The notes under the pieces were generated by a model that saw nothing but the letters and a program-made list of their open reading frames with translations, was not told where the DNA came from and searched no databases. A program made the position numbers and the translations under genes. A stretch of DNA of 64,000 nt. Origin: Apium graveolens. Its lineage: Eukaryota; Streptophyta; Magnoliopsida; Apiales; Apiaceae. Shown here in pieces: positions 48,435 to 60,198 of this stretch; the first letter of the stretch is position 1, and every line of letters starts with the position of its first letter. Location of the stretch: the NCBI RefSeq assembly GCF_009905375.1, contig NC_133648.1, positions 310,512,565 to 310,576,564 of the forward strand, written 5' to 3'.

Positions 48435-49079
48435 TTACTTAATATATGGAAACACTTCACTATTGTTTAAGAGGACGTGTAGATGCGCCTCATCTCGTTC
48501 TTTCTCTTCAACATATTTTACTGTTGTAACCGATAATGGACCAGAAAGTTTGCCTTGGTCCTTCGAAAGACCGGCAGTTGTGAAACTATTTCTAGAAAAC
48601 TCTATGCAAAATTCTACAGATTCTTCTTTCAAGTATGCTTCGGCTATACAACCTTCTGGAAAATAACGGTTTTGCACGTAACTTTCAACACTTTATTAAA
48701 ACGCTCAAATGGATACATCCATCTATAGAAAACTGGTCCATATAAACGCAATTCCCTGACCAAGTGCACTATTAGATGTATCATTATATCAAAAAAAAAG
48801 TAAAAATATTTTTTTAAGCTCACATAAGGTTAATACCACACCAGGTTGCAATTTATCAAGTTTTGATATGTCAACAGTCTTGTTGCACAAAGTGTTGAAA
48901 AAGAAGCAGAGTCTTATTATGCTAACTCTAACATTCTTCGGAAGTACATAACGAATTACGACCGGGAGTAATTGTTGAAGAAATACATGGAAATCATGAG
49001 AATTCATCCCAAATATCTTTAAATTCTCCATGGATACACAATATCGTATGTTTGACGAATGCCCATATGGCAACTTCAT
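48435..49079 (-). pseudogene. CACTA transposase gene, DUF4218 part
   Basis: 49079-48800 reads KLPYGHSSNIRYCVSMENLK, then MNSHDFHVFLQQLLPVVIRY and LPKNVRVSIIRLCFFFNTLC. After a gap that still reads as family sequence (MYPFERFNKVLK-like), 48677-48435 reads NRYFPEGCIAEAYLKEESVE. This is the DUF4218 domain that follows TNP2 in CACTA transposases. Breaks between the open pieces show decay. Confidence 0.75.
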
Positions 49080-49201
49080 TGATTAGAGGGATTTCAACAC
49101 TTTTCTTTTTTCAGTTTTTGTTAGAGTAAAACTGGAAGGAGGCATATAAGTTCATTTTTCTCCTACTTCTTGAGCTAAATCAGTTATAACCCCCATATCC
49201 A

Positions 49202-50120
49202 TCATATCAAGCCGAGATGCCTCACTATCTTGAACTTTAAATTTAGTAGCATCTCAATTAGACTATCGCACACATTTTTCTCAACATGCATAATATTGAG
49301 GCAGTGACAAACGTGATGGAATTTCCAGTTTTCCAACTCAAAAAATACCGACTTCTTCTTCCAAGCACAGTCCATCTTCTTTGACTTCTTTACTTCCTTT
49401 CCATATGAAAATTTAATGTTTTCTTGTTGTGCTAACACCTCTTGTCCGGAAAGGGGTTGCATTGGCAGTCCAAACTCTTGTTCACCATTAAAGGCTGCCT
49501 TCTTCCTCTTGTATGGATTATTCCTAGGCAAATACCGACGATGACCTTGGTAACATATTTTCCCACTATAAGGTAAATAGTTAGCAACGGTATCATCACT
49601 TCACACTAGATAACCCAAATAACCCTTGTTGACAGAGCCAGACAAATTACCATATGCCGGGAAATCATTAATCGTCCATAACAAAGTCGCCCTTAAAGTG
49701 AAAAATGCTTTTGTGAAGGCATCATATACATTCGGTTCACCTTATTCCTAAAGCTTTTTCAAATCATCAACTAACGGTTGTAAGAACACATCAAGGTTGT
49801 TACCTGGTTCATGTGGACCGGAGACCAATATAGTTAACATCATAAATTTCTTCTTCAAACATAACAACGGAGGAATATTATATATTACCAATACTACCGG
49901 CTAACAAGAATACTGATTTGGTCATCCCATTGTTATTTGGGTTAATACCATTAGCTGACAAAGCTAGTCGAAGATTTCTTGGCTCACTTCCGAAGGTAGG
50001 CCACCTGCAATCGATATTCCGCCAAGAAGGAGAGTCGGCAGGGTGGCGCATCTGGGCATCATGGATTCTTTGGTTGGAATGCCATGTCAATAAATCAGCT
50101 GTCAAAGAAGATTTAAACAT
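49202..50120 (-). pseudogene. CACTA TNP2 transposase core, frameshifted and missing its N-terminus
   Basis: 50120-49878 reads FKSSLTADLLTWHSNQRIHD, MRHPADSPSWRNID and EPRNLRLALSANGINP. About 49870-49755 reads PPLLCLKKKFMMLTILVSGP and LDVFLQPLVDDLKKL, then a stop. About 49745-49590 reads AFFTLRATLLWTINDFPAYGN. 49531-49202 reads PRNNPYKRKKAAFNGEQEFG and FELENWKFHHVCHCLNIMHVE. The order is that of the TNP2 domain that cuts and joins CACTA ends. Several frame changes and at least two stops are present. Upstream of 50120 the expected zinc-finger N-terminal part is not found; repeats and non-coding DNA follow instead. Confidence 0.8.
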
Positions 50121-50238
50121 CTGTTTAAATCTTGGGATGATCAGAAATTACCACATAATTTTTGCTGGGATTTAAACATCTGTTTAAATCTTGGGATGAT
50201 CAGAAATTACCACATAAATCTTGGGATGATCAAAACAG
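50111..50238. repeat. 59-bp direct repeat with an inner palindrome
   Basis: ATTTAAACATCTGTTTAAAT, a perfect palindrome around TC, followed by CTTGGGATGATCAGAAATT, occurs at 50111 and 50170. The CTTGGGATGATCA part occurs a third time at 50219. It sits exactly where the TNP2 reading frame is cut off, so it may mark the deletion of the N-terminal part. Confidence 0.8.
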
Positions 50239-51291
50239 GGCATGCATTTTAATATCTACATTATACTGCAAATAGATGAAAGATGTTTACTATATACTAT
50301 AAATTCTACACAGAACCATCTTCTTGTCATTTTATATATGTTTACACAAAAATTATATGTAAACTATATGCTGTAATGGCATATATAGAACAAAAAGAGG
50401 ATTTCGTCTATCATCCAAGTATTTAACTCAAAATAACATGCATTTCCTAGAGAAAACAGAGAAAAGACAAGCAACTCATTTCAACAAAAATCCTATCATT
50501 TAACAAAATAAAATAAAATTAGGGTTTTCTATATGACAAGCAACTCATTTACTTACATTATGTAACAAGCAACTCAAACAAGCAGATGCAAATGCTTAAA
50601 CTAATTAAAAATTAAAAAATTAGCGTTTCAAATTGAAACCCCCAATTCTGAAATTAGGGTTTAAAACTTACCTAATAAAAATGTTAACCTCCAACTTAAC
50701 TTCAATCTCGGACTTAAACTCCAAACTTAAACTCCGAGTTGAACTCCAACTCCGACTTCAACTTCGACTTCAACTTAATGCAATGAAACCCCCAAATTTA
50801 GGAGAAAATGAGAGCAACCTTGATGAGAGCAACCCCCAAAAATATGAGAATATGAGAGAACAGAGAGGGAAATGAGAGCATAGAGAGGGAAATGAGAGCA
50901 CAATGAGCAACCTGTTCTTGGTGAAATGAAGTTTTTTATGAGAGATGAGAGAATACGTTTTTTGTTTTTTGTGTTTTGTTTTTGATTTTAATTTTAGTTT
51001 TTTTTTAATAAAACAGAGGGGGAAGATTTGTGTGAAAAAAAGGGGGGAGAATTTTATCAAGTCAAAAAACAAGGGGGGAAACACATGGAGGGAATGAATT
51101 ATTTGGTTAAGGGGGAAAACAGGGGAAGGTGCGTTGATTAATTTTTTTAAAAAAGACATATAAAATCGGTTGGGCTAAAACACTTATGTTTATAACAACA
51201 AAAGACATCGGTTTCCCAAAATCAATGTATAAAACACCTTTTACATAGGCTCCACAAGCAACCGATCTCAAAGAGGCAGTGTCTATTCTAC
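50239..51291. other. CACTA 5' non-coding region
   Basis: AT-rich DNA upstream of the transposase remnant. 50690-50780 is a run of near-hexamer repeats (AACTCC/AACTTC/GACTTC). GAAACCCCCAAATT-like phrases occur at 50635 and 50783, and GAGAGGGAAATGAGAGCA is repeated at 50864 and 50882. Subterminal ATCGGTT motifs are from about 51150. It probably held the promoter and first exon of the transposase gene; no TATA box stands out. Confidence 0.55.
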
Positions 51292-51305
51292 TTTTTCTAG
51301 TAGTG

Positions 51306-51308
51306 GAT
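51306..51308 (+). repeat. Right target-site duplication of CACTA (GAT)
   Basis: Matches 42956-42958. Confidence 0.93.
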
Positions 51309-52149
51309 ATAATATAAAACAAAAAAGAAGAAATATGGTATTTAGGTGAATTACACAAAAGACTATTTCACTTTTATAATTATATAGAACTTAACTTCCT
51401 CAATTAAAACTACAAGTTTCAAGATAACTAAATATATGTGTTTGGTTCTTGGCAAAAAAAAATATATGTGTTTGGTTTATTCATATGCATCTAGAGGTTA
51501 TGTTGTTAATTTTGGTATGTAATTAATATTTTTATATTAAATAGCTACTTAACTTGTAATAATCACTGTGGAGTTTGGTAACACCTTTTTAACTGGAAAA
51601 GGTATGGAACTTGAAGTTAGTTTACCGGGTATGAAATACAGCAAACCTAACATAGAGCAAATCTAAAAGTAACACTCACTTTCAATATAAGGAATTTTAA
51701 GTTACTTAGTTGAAAGAAATGAGGCCTAGAGCCAGTTAAATTTTACATAAAAATATATGTACATATTTCTAACAATATAAATATAAGAATCATAATGCAA
51801 TGGAAAGTGCTTATGTTTCAAAAAGTTTATCTATGTTAGCTCAATTTGTAGGGAAAATATTGATAAGCATTAGAATATTAATAAGAACAGGTGGATTCAA
51901 GATTTTAGGAAGTAAGAGTACTAGGCCGTTTGACATGCCACGCTGCTGCAAGTTTAAAACACCGAGTACCGGCCTAATATCATCTTACCCATGATAATTG
52001 AGTTTTAGCAACAATTACATTTTACCATGATGTATTTGTAATTAAGTAAATATAGTACACCAATTGTAGTCTTTAAGCTAATGAGATCCTTTAGTTGCAC
52101 ATGTCTAGATTTGGCCATGTAGTTTTCAAAGCAATGAGATCGAGCTGCT
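51309..52149. other. Unit 4 continuation, non-coding
   Basis: Aligns with 662-1428 of unit 1 with many substitutions. A short duplication of AATATATGTGTTTGGTT lies at 51430-51478. No coding signal. Confidence 0.7.
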
Positions 52150-52833
52150 TTATTTCGACCAAACATGGACCAAGCCAAGCCGTTGACCAGTGTATATCTC
52201 ACCGCGTTCTTCATCATAAAAGATAGAAGTGATGTTTTTTAGTGCATCTTCAAGAGTGCTCTTGATTTTAGTACCTTTGATTGGCTTGCTTAAGTTGCAC
52301 CTTCTACCACTGCACTTGCATTCTTTTATCACGCTGGTGTTACGAGCATTGATCTTGGCAAGGCATTTACCGATCAAGATACTGCTGATCTTTATTGAAC
52401 CAGCTGCACAAAGACACATGAAATGCAATATATATAATTCATATGTTAAGAATTAATCCACAGTGTGTGCACGTGCGAACGTGGTGTAATAATATTTAGC
52501 ATCAGGTTTTGAAAAGGATGTTTACCATTTTGTCCCAACCATAGGTCATCTAAATGAGCCTTGTAGAAAAACATAATAAGAACCATAGATTTAGTTCTAT
52601 TCACCTCTATCAGCTCAGACGTCAGAACCTGTAAACAAAAATTTCAACTATTATAAAGAACATGCATATTATTATAAAGGAAATAAGTACATACATCAAG
52701 AATTTGAAGATTTTCATTCTCCTGCTTGACCAGCACCTTTTCATGGAACAGTTCAATAAAATTCACTCTTGTGTGATGTAGGGGATAACTGAAGGATTTA
52801 AGAACACATCCATCCTCTATTGAATGAAACTTA
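52150..52833 (-). pseudogene. WD40-protein gene fragments in unit 4
   Basis: Three exon pieces in gene order on the minus strand. 52833-52695 reads IEDGCVLKSFSY, then RVNFIELFHEKVLVKQENEN, with a GTATGT donor; its upstream part (about 105 bp) is deleted. 52628 to about 52590, after TTTACAG, reads VLTSELIEVNRTKSM. 52403-52150, after GTGCAG, is the last exon (ISSILIGKCLAKI, then ITSIFYDEERGEIYTGQRLG). The last exon keeps YTG where units 1-3 have YPG, closer to the WD40 pattern. This is the most compact remnant of the gene's 3' half and lies downstream of the exons at 55326-54846. Confidence 0.65.
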
Positions 52834-54542
52834 AGTGCCCCACAATATTATTCAAAAAAGTGTAAACATTTATATTCTAAGAAATATCTCTTGAAAATAG
52901 GTGTTAGACAACTGCAAGTTGTTGTTATAAAGTTCATCCAAGGTGTTATTAAACAAGCTGTTTGATACGGTGAGAATACATAGGGTAGGGCAGTACATTT
53001 AAACCAAGTTAATATCTTTGACCTGGACAATTTATTAATTTTATTGAGTCAATTACTATATTTTTATATAAATTAATGGTGTCTATGACTTGTATGACTT
53101 GTGTACTGTATAGATAAAGATCAAGGACTTTAAGTTAGACGTTCAAGGTCATGCATTTTAAAGGGCTTGAACAGCAGAGTCCATGTCTTAGACACAAGCC
53201 ATCCAAAGCTAGCCAATTAGGCTCTACATATATACTCGCAGATAGATAGATAGAGAATGTCAGTGAAAAAGACCTAGCTAGCTAACCTTTTCTTTTATTT
53301 TTTTATCCCATTTACTAACATAAACATGACAATTCACATAATCTATGGTTTTCAGTGAAAAAACCGAGATTATAACCTCTTTTTCTAGTTTTTCTCACAC
53401 ATGCAAACTTAGACATGAAGATCAGATCAATTTTCGATTATCATATAATTATATCAAGTTCATATTATATTGAATTTGGTTAAGTTCCGGTTTAATTGGG
53501 AAACAAAATTATCAGAAAAAATTCGGATTAAGTTAATTTTATACAAAAACATCATCTTAGATATAAAAGTTTATGATGAATATATAATTTATTAACTTAA
53601 ATATAGTTTAATTAATATGAAATATAAGTTATGACTTTTTGAAATTATAACAACTAAACTAAAATTCAATTTTTAAATTTTAGATATAGATACATATTCG
53701 ATTTCATACTTTGAGTAATATTCTGTTCAAACAATTTATTATTTGGTTTTGATCGATTTCTGATTACAACTAGATATAATATTATTTTCGATTATTTTCT
53801 GTTAAATTTTTGGTTTAGATAATTTTTAGAATGTGGATGAGATTGAATTTTGGATCAATATCGTATAATCTATATTGAATATAAATTCAGATCTCAGTTT
53901 TATGAATTTCCATCAGTTCTTCGAATCTCCATACAATTTGTTAGGCCTATATATACACGTCAACATGATTTTCCGTGCGAATTGAGGTGTGGCCTCCGTT
54001 CAAGTTTTCCGGTCATGTTAGATTTCTTGTTTATGTTTTATCCTCGAAGTGAATTCGCACTATCCTAGCACAACGTGTAGGGGAGCAAATTTCTCTTGAA
54101 TAACAACAGTGTCCCTTATATGATCACCCTATCTTATATTTTAGAGACATATAAGTAACCTTTATTTCTTATTGGGGTATAATATTACTTTTATTGATTA
54201 TACAAGTTGTTGCCTTCATGATTAAATTCTTTAATTAATTTTAATTACATATTCCTAACTTGTTATTTGAATTTAATTTATTTCCATGTAGTTGTGTGTG
54301 ACATTTTTTCAGTTTTACCAAGGTATACCCTAGTATACTTGGATATAAGGGATATATATTTGCAGTACAGAGACGTTGTACATTGACTCATTTTAATAAA
54401 AAATGTGAAATGATATATATTTAGGGGTTACTTATGGGTTACTTAGTGACACCCCTTAATTAAAATCAGAACAAATAACTTACTAAAAATCACTAAAATT
54501 AAAATCAATCACCAAAAAATTAAACATATATATAATGACCAT
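52834..54542. other. Unit 4 non-coding part
   Basis: Aligns with 3450-5012 of unit 1. AT-rich, no exon recognised. Homology to the unit ends at about 54542 after TAATGACCAT. Confidence 0.65.
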
Positions 54543-54610
54543 GATGTTGTAATTATTAAAAAAATGATACAATGATTGTATTATAGTTAATTTAAATAAA
54601 TTTAAATAAA

Positions 54611-54799
54611 TATTCTGAGGGATTATCATCTATCTTTAATAATATAGCTGGTCTTTATGCCTTGCACATCTGTACCAGAAATGGAGTACAACATGCTGTA
54701 GTTTCTCAGTTCAAAGACCTTGTAGATGCTGATCTCGACAAGGGAAATAAAAAAAAATTCATATCAGAATTAAGGATCATTCTATGTTTAGAATTATAG
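54611..54799 (+). pseudogene. Unrecognised open coding-like segment
   Basis: 62 codons open without an ATG start, reading SSIFNNIAGLYALHICTRNG, then VQHAVVSQFKDLVDADLDKG. The composition looks protein-like and unlike the AT-rich surroundings. I do not recognise the family. It stands between the end of unit 4 homology and the WD40 exons on the other strand, and is probably an exon fragment. Confidence 0.35.
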
Positions 54800-54845
54800 T
54801 CTTAATTTTCCTTTTTTAAGAATAAACAAAAATAAGTTGTATTCT

Positions 54846-55449
54846 TGCCTATGTTGGGCACAAAAAGTTACTGCTTTAGCATTTACATTATCAATCTGGA
54901 GAGAACTGCACCATTTCAGTAACTCTGATTCAAAAACAAGGAAGCCAGTATCTGGGTGACCATTTTGAATGTATCTGACACCATTTGATGGGATTGCATG
55001 AGTAAAGAAATTACTGAGGAAGTAAAAAACTAAAAATACATGGAAACTTCTGAGAGTACAAGTAATATACGCACTCAATTCTTGTGGTCCTGCATTTCAA
55101 GGAGATGTAATTATCTGATTTGAAAGCTGAGGCAGTGATGACCGAATCATTGAACTTATTGTAAAATATTCTCCCAATATATTCTTCTGAACTCAAATTC
55201 AGAATACATATCCTTTGATTGGTTTCTGAAGCCATGCCATGCATAAAAAGTTTAAAATGAACAGGTCTTTTTTAACATCTTTTTTAACATGTATCTCATG
55301 ATGATCATCTAAGAAAAAAGATTACCTCGGCTAAATGCAACACAAACACCAGACATCAAAAGAGCAAAGACAACGCCATGAGCAGTAATCATAAAAAAGA
55401 ATCGGTCAACTAACAAGGTCAACATATATCGGACATGAAGTCCATATCA
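54846..55449 (-). pseudogene. WD40-protein gene: three upstream exons with matching splice sites
   Basis: Exon a, about 55449-55326: GLHVRYMLTLLVDRFFFMIT, then AHGVVFALLMSGVCVAFSR, ending G at a GTAAT donor. Exon b, 55225-55075: after GGCTTCAG, starts AA and so completes a Glu codon across the junction, then TNQRICILNLSSEEYIGRIF and KCRTTRI, with a GTGCGT donor after GA. Exon c, 54974 to about 54846: after GTGTCAG, starts AT and completes Tyr across the junction, then IQNGHPDTGFLVFESELLKW. Frames agree at both introns and there are no stops, so these exons look less decayed than the 3' fragments. The next exon expected is the one preserved at 10613. No start codon or exon upstream of about 55450 is visible, so the gene is truncated at both sides. 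Confidence 0.65.
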
Positions 55450-55459
55450 TCTGAGGCTC

Positions 55460-55985
55460 ATATTTAAATACATACACATAAATTGTCACCTTCATTAAGA
55501 ATATATATCTACAATAAGAGCGTCTACAATAGAGGCACCATGAGAGGTGCCAATCATGCTCAACACATCATAAATAATAATTAAAAAAATCTACTTCATA
55601 TATGTCGTATTTGGCACCCTTTTAAGTCGAATAGTTGACCTGCACCCTATATAAGATTTCATAGATGATTCCCAAACATATATTGAAAAAACTATTTGGA
55701 TATTATATAATAGGTATGATTAATATAGACTTTTATTACAAATATTTTTGCAAATTTACTTGGCACTGGATGGACATCTTTTTTACTCAAATTTGGAAAA
55801 CACTCAAGATAGTCAAGCCACATAGGAGTGATGGCCATTAATGGTGCTCTATCCGTAGATTCTTAGTCATAAATTCATTGTTGATTAACAAAACCTGATA
55901 TGATACTTGATAACAATTATTCCACGTTACTAGGTTTGCCAGGTAATTAGTACATGAGTGCCCTTCCACAGCCCCAGGTGGTTGC
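55460..55985. other. Non-coding DNA between gene remnant and satellite
   Basis: From about 55518, AAGAGCGTCTACAATAGAGGC resembles a MITE end; TGGTGCTCTATCCGTAGA near 55842 could be the other, weakly inverted end. No coding signal. The region near 55930-55985 is less AT-rich and leads into the first hairpin of the satellite. Confidence 0.45.
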
Positions 55986-56022
55986 CGCATTGAAACATTG
56001 GGGCAACCCATTGTTTCATTGC
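55986..56022. repeat. First, inverted hairpin at the satellite edge
   Basis: GCATTGAAACATTGGGG and CCCATTGTTTCATTGC face each other around a 3-base spacer. This is the boundary hairpin arms in reverse order (arm ends outward), followed directly by a degenerate GCTTGCAGCTAGTACAATGAA. It marks the outer edge of the array. Confidence 0.7.
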
Positions 56023-59000
56023 TTGCAGCTAGTACAATGAATTTATTAAATATTTTTTCTAATTTATTTTTTTCTAATTAATTAAATATTAATTTATTGT
56101 TTATTTTTTCTAATTTATTTTTTTTGTTAAAAATGAATTTTTAAATATTTTTTTGAATTTATATTTTAATATTTTTGAATTAATATTTTAAACTAAAATG
56201 TTTAAATTTAATATTGAATTTAAAATTTTTGAGTGAAAATGTATTTTTTAATTATTTGTTTGAAATAGTATTTTCGAATTTTTATTATAAGGGAATATTA
56301 TAAGTTTTATGTATTTTTAATATTGTGAGTTTTATGTTATTTTTATTTTTCTTGTACTTGTCCAATTTAGTTTATCAATTTTTAATTTATAGTACAATAT
56401 AATGCTAAAAATTGAAAATGTGGAAAACTAAAAAAAATGGAATTTTATCGATTTTTCGTTAACTATAAAAAAATATAAAACAACTTAGCCCCGGAATGCT
56501 AAATATTTTTCGTAACAAATAAAAAAATACATTCTGCCACCTACAACGGTTCCTCCTCGATTTATTTTTTCTACTTTATTTTTTTTTGTTAAAAATGAAT
56601 TTTTAAATATTTTTTCGAACTTATATTTTGATATTTTTGAATTAATATTTTAAACTAAAATATTTAAATTTAAATATTGAATTTAAAATTTTTGAGTGAA
56701 AATGTATTTTTTAATTATTTGTTCGAAATAGTATTTTCGAATTTTTATTATAAGGGAATATTTTGAGTTTTATGTTTTTTTTTAATATTGTGAGTTTTAT
56801 GTTTTTTTTATTTTTCTTGTACTTGTCCAATTTAGTTTATCAATTTTTAATTTATAGTAAACGAATATAACGCTAAAAATTGAAAATGTGGAAAACTAAA
56901 AAAAAATGGAATTTTATCGATTTTTCGTTAGCTATAAAAAAATATAAAACAACTCAGCCCTGGAATATTAAATATATTTTGTAAAAAATAAAAAAAATAC
57001 CATCTGCCACCTACAACACTGTTTCATTGCGGCTAGTGCAATGAAACATTGTCGGAGGACGTTGTTTTAAATGTAACGGTTCGTCCTCGCTTTACTTTTT
57101 CTACTTGATTTTTTTTCTTAAAAATTAATTTTTTAATAATTTTTTGAACTTATATTTTGATATTTTTGAATTAATATTTTAAACTAAAATATTTAAATTT
57201 AATATTGAATTTAAAATTTTTGAGTGAAAAAGTATTTTTTAATTATTTGTTCGAAATAGTATATTCGAATTTTTATTATAACATAATATTGTGAGTTTTA
57301 TATTTTTTTTAATATTGTGAGTTTTATGTTTTTTAATTTTTCTTGTACTTGTCCAATTTAGTTTATCAATTTTTAATTTATAGTAAACGGATATAATGCT
57401 AAAAATTGAAAAATGTGGAAAACTAAAAAAAATGGAATTTTATCGATTTTTCGTTAACTATAAAAAAATATAAAACAACTCAGCCCCCGGAATGCTAAAT
57501 ATTTTTCGTAAAAAATAAAAAAAAATATCATTTGCCACCTACAGCATTGTTTCATTGCGGCTAGTGGAATGAAACATTGTTGTAGGACGTTGTTTTAAAT
57601 TTAACGGTTCTTCCTCGCTTTATTTTTCTAATTTTATTTTTTTGTTAAAAATGAATTTTTAAATATTTTTTCGAACTTATATTTTGATATTTTTGAATTA
57701 ATATTTTAAACTAAAATATTTAAATTTAAATATTGAATTTAAAATTTTTGAGTGAAAATGTATTTTTAAATTATTTGTTCGAAATAGTATTTTCGAATTT
57801 TTATTATAAGGGAATATTTTGAGTTTTATGGTTTTTTTAATACTGTGAGTTTTATGTTTTTTTTTATTTTTCTTGTACTTGTCCAATTTAGTTTATCAAT
57901 TTGTAATTTATAGTAAACGAATATAATGCTAAAAATTGAAAATGTGGAAAACTAAAAAAAATGAAATTTTATCGATTTTTCTTTAACTATAAAAAAATAT
58001 AAAACAACTCAGCCCCCGGAATGCTAAATATTTTTCGTAAAAAATAAAAAAATATATCATTTGCCACCTAGAGCATTGTTTCATTGCGGCTAGTGGAATG
58101 AAACATTGTTGTAGGAGGTTGTTTTAAATGTAACGGTTGCTCGCTTTATTTTTTTAATTTTATTTTTTTTTAAAAATGAATTTTTAAATAATTTTTTGAA
58201 CTTATATTTTGATATTTTTGAATTAATATTTTAAACTAAAATATTTAAATTTAATATTGAATTTAAAATTTTTGAGTGAAAAAGTATTTTTTAATTATTT
58301 GTTCGAAATAGTATATTCGAATTTTTATTATAACGGAATATTGTGAGTTTTATATTTTTTTTTAATATTTTGAGTTTTATGTTTTTTTTATTTTTCTTGT
58401 ACTTGTCCAATTTAGTTTATCAATTTTTAATTTATAGTAAACGAATATAATGCTAAAAATTGAAAATGTGGAAAACAAAAAAAATTGGAATTTTATCGAT
58501 TTTTCGTTAACTATAAAAAAATATAAAACAACTAGCCCCGGAATGATAAATATATTTCGTAACAAATAAAAAAAATACCCTGCCACCTACAGCATTGTTT
58601 CATTGCGGCAATGAAACATTGCCGGGGGACGTTCCTCCTCGCTTTAGTTTTTCTACTTTATTTGTTTTGTTAAAAACAAATTTTTAAATATTTTTTCGAA
58701 CTTATGTTTTGATATTTTTGAATTAATATTTTAAACTAAAATATTTAAATTTAATATTGAATTTAAAATTTTTGAGTGAAAATGTATTTTTTAATTATTT
58801 GTTCGAAATAGTATTTTCGAATTTTTAATATAAGGGATTATTTTGAGTTTTATGTTTTTTTTAATATTGTGAGTGTTATGTCTTTTTATTTTTCTTGTAC
58901 TTGTCCAATTTAGTTTATCAATTTTTAATTTATAGTAAAAGGATATAATGCTAAAAATTGAAAATGTGTAAAACTAAAAAAAATGGAATTTTATCGATTT

Positions 59001-60150
59001 TTCGTTAACTATAAAAAAATATAAAATAACTCAGCCCCCGGAATGCTAAATATTTTTCGTACAACATAAAAAAAAATATCTTTTGCCACCTACAACATTG
59101 TTTCATTGCGGCTAGTGCAATGAAACATTGGTGTAGGACGTTGTTTTAAATGTAACGGTTCCTCCTCGCTTTATTTTTTCTACTTTATTTATTTTGTCAA
59201 AAATTAATTTTTTAATAATTTTTTGAACTTATATTTTGATATTTTTGAATTAATATTTTAAACTAAAATATTTAAATTTAATATTGAATTTAAAATTTTT
59301 GAGTGAAAAAGTATTTTTTAATTATTTGTTTGAAATAGTATATTCAAATTTTTATTATAACGGAATATTGTGAGTTTTATATTTTTTTTTAATATTGTGA
59401 GTTTTATGTTTTTTTATTTTTCTTGTACTTGTCCAATTTAGTTTATCAATTTTTAATTTATAGTAAACGAATATAATGCTAAAAATTGAAAATGTGGAAA
59501 ACTAAAAAAAATGGAATTTTATCGATTGTTCGTTAACTATAAAAAAATATAAAACAACTTAGCCCCAGAATGCTAAATATTTTTCGTAACAAATAAAAAA
59601 AATACCCTGCCACCTACAGCATTGTTTCATTGCGGCTAGTGCAATGAAACATTGTGGGGGGAAGTTGTTTTAAATGTAACGGTTCCTCCTCGCTTTATTT
59701 TTTCTACTTTATTTTTTTTGTTAAAAATGAATTTTTAAATATTTTTTCGAACTTATGTTTTGATATTTTTTATATTAATATTTTAAACTAAAATATTTAA
59801 ATTTAATATTGAATTTAAAATTTTTGAGTGAAAATGTATTTTTTAATTATTTGTTCGAAATAGTATTTTCGAATTTTTAATATAAGGGATTATTTTGAGT
59901 TTTATGGTTTTTTTAATATTGTGAGTGTTATGTTTTTTTATTTTTCTTGTACTTGTCCAATTTAGTTTATCAATTTTTAATTTATAGTAAACGGATATAA
60001 TGCTAAAAATTGAAAATGTGTAAAACTAAAAAAAATGGAATTTTATCGATTTTTCGTTAACTATAAAAAAATATAAAAGAACTCAGCCCCCGGAATGCTA
60101 AATATTTTTCGTAAAAAATAAAAAAAATATCCTTTGCCACCTACAAAATT

Positions 60151-60198
60151 GTTTCATTGCGGCTAGTGCTCATTGCGGCTAGTGCAATGAAACATTGG
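60151..60198. repeat. Boundary hairpin with a partial internal duplication
   Basis: The loop-side CATTGCGGCTAGTGC is present twice here, giving one left arm, two loops and one right arm. At 58597 the reverse has happened: the loop is reduced to GCGGC. Both point to instability at the hairpin. Confidence 0.85.

Larger units (their letters stand above)
42959..51305 (-). mobile_element. CACTA (En/Spm) element, 8.3 kb, degenerate
   Basis: Ends: CACTATTAGAAAAA at 42959 and, read on the minus strand from 51305, CACTACTAGAAAAA; similarity continues about 30 bases. The 3-bp target duplication is GAT. Subterminal ACCGATGT/ACATCAGT motifs are at 42976-43520 and 51150-51290. Genes run on the minus strand in the usual CACTA order: TNP2 transposase, then DUF4218 and DUF4216 segments, then a second gene with a plant-transposase (PTTA) segment and a Ulp1-like end. 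Frameshifts, stops and a missing TNP2 N-terminus mean it cannot encode a working transposase. Confidence 0.95.
42655..54542 (+). repeat. Unit 4: older, diverged partial copy of the 11.8-kb unit
   Basis: Apart from the CACTA element, this aligns with unit 1 from about 366 to 5012 with frequent substitutions and small indels, then stops abruptly at about 54542. It lacks the MULE-type insertion (join at 52487-52490), so it separated before that insertion or represents the ancestral state. It keeps the WD40 last exon and neighbouring exon pieces closer together than any other unit. Confidence 0.85.

Noticed and set aside
55326..55449. Mitochondrial cox1-like insertion suggested by FFFMITAHGVV
   Set aside because: The match is limited to a few residues, and the segment joins in frame through GT-AG sites to the next WD40-gene exon, which explains it better.
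57698..58586. Open frames of 60-70 codons inside the satellite
   Set aside because: Lys/Asn/Ile/Phe-rich translations of AT runs, found irregularly among otherwise equal monomers.
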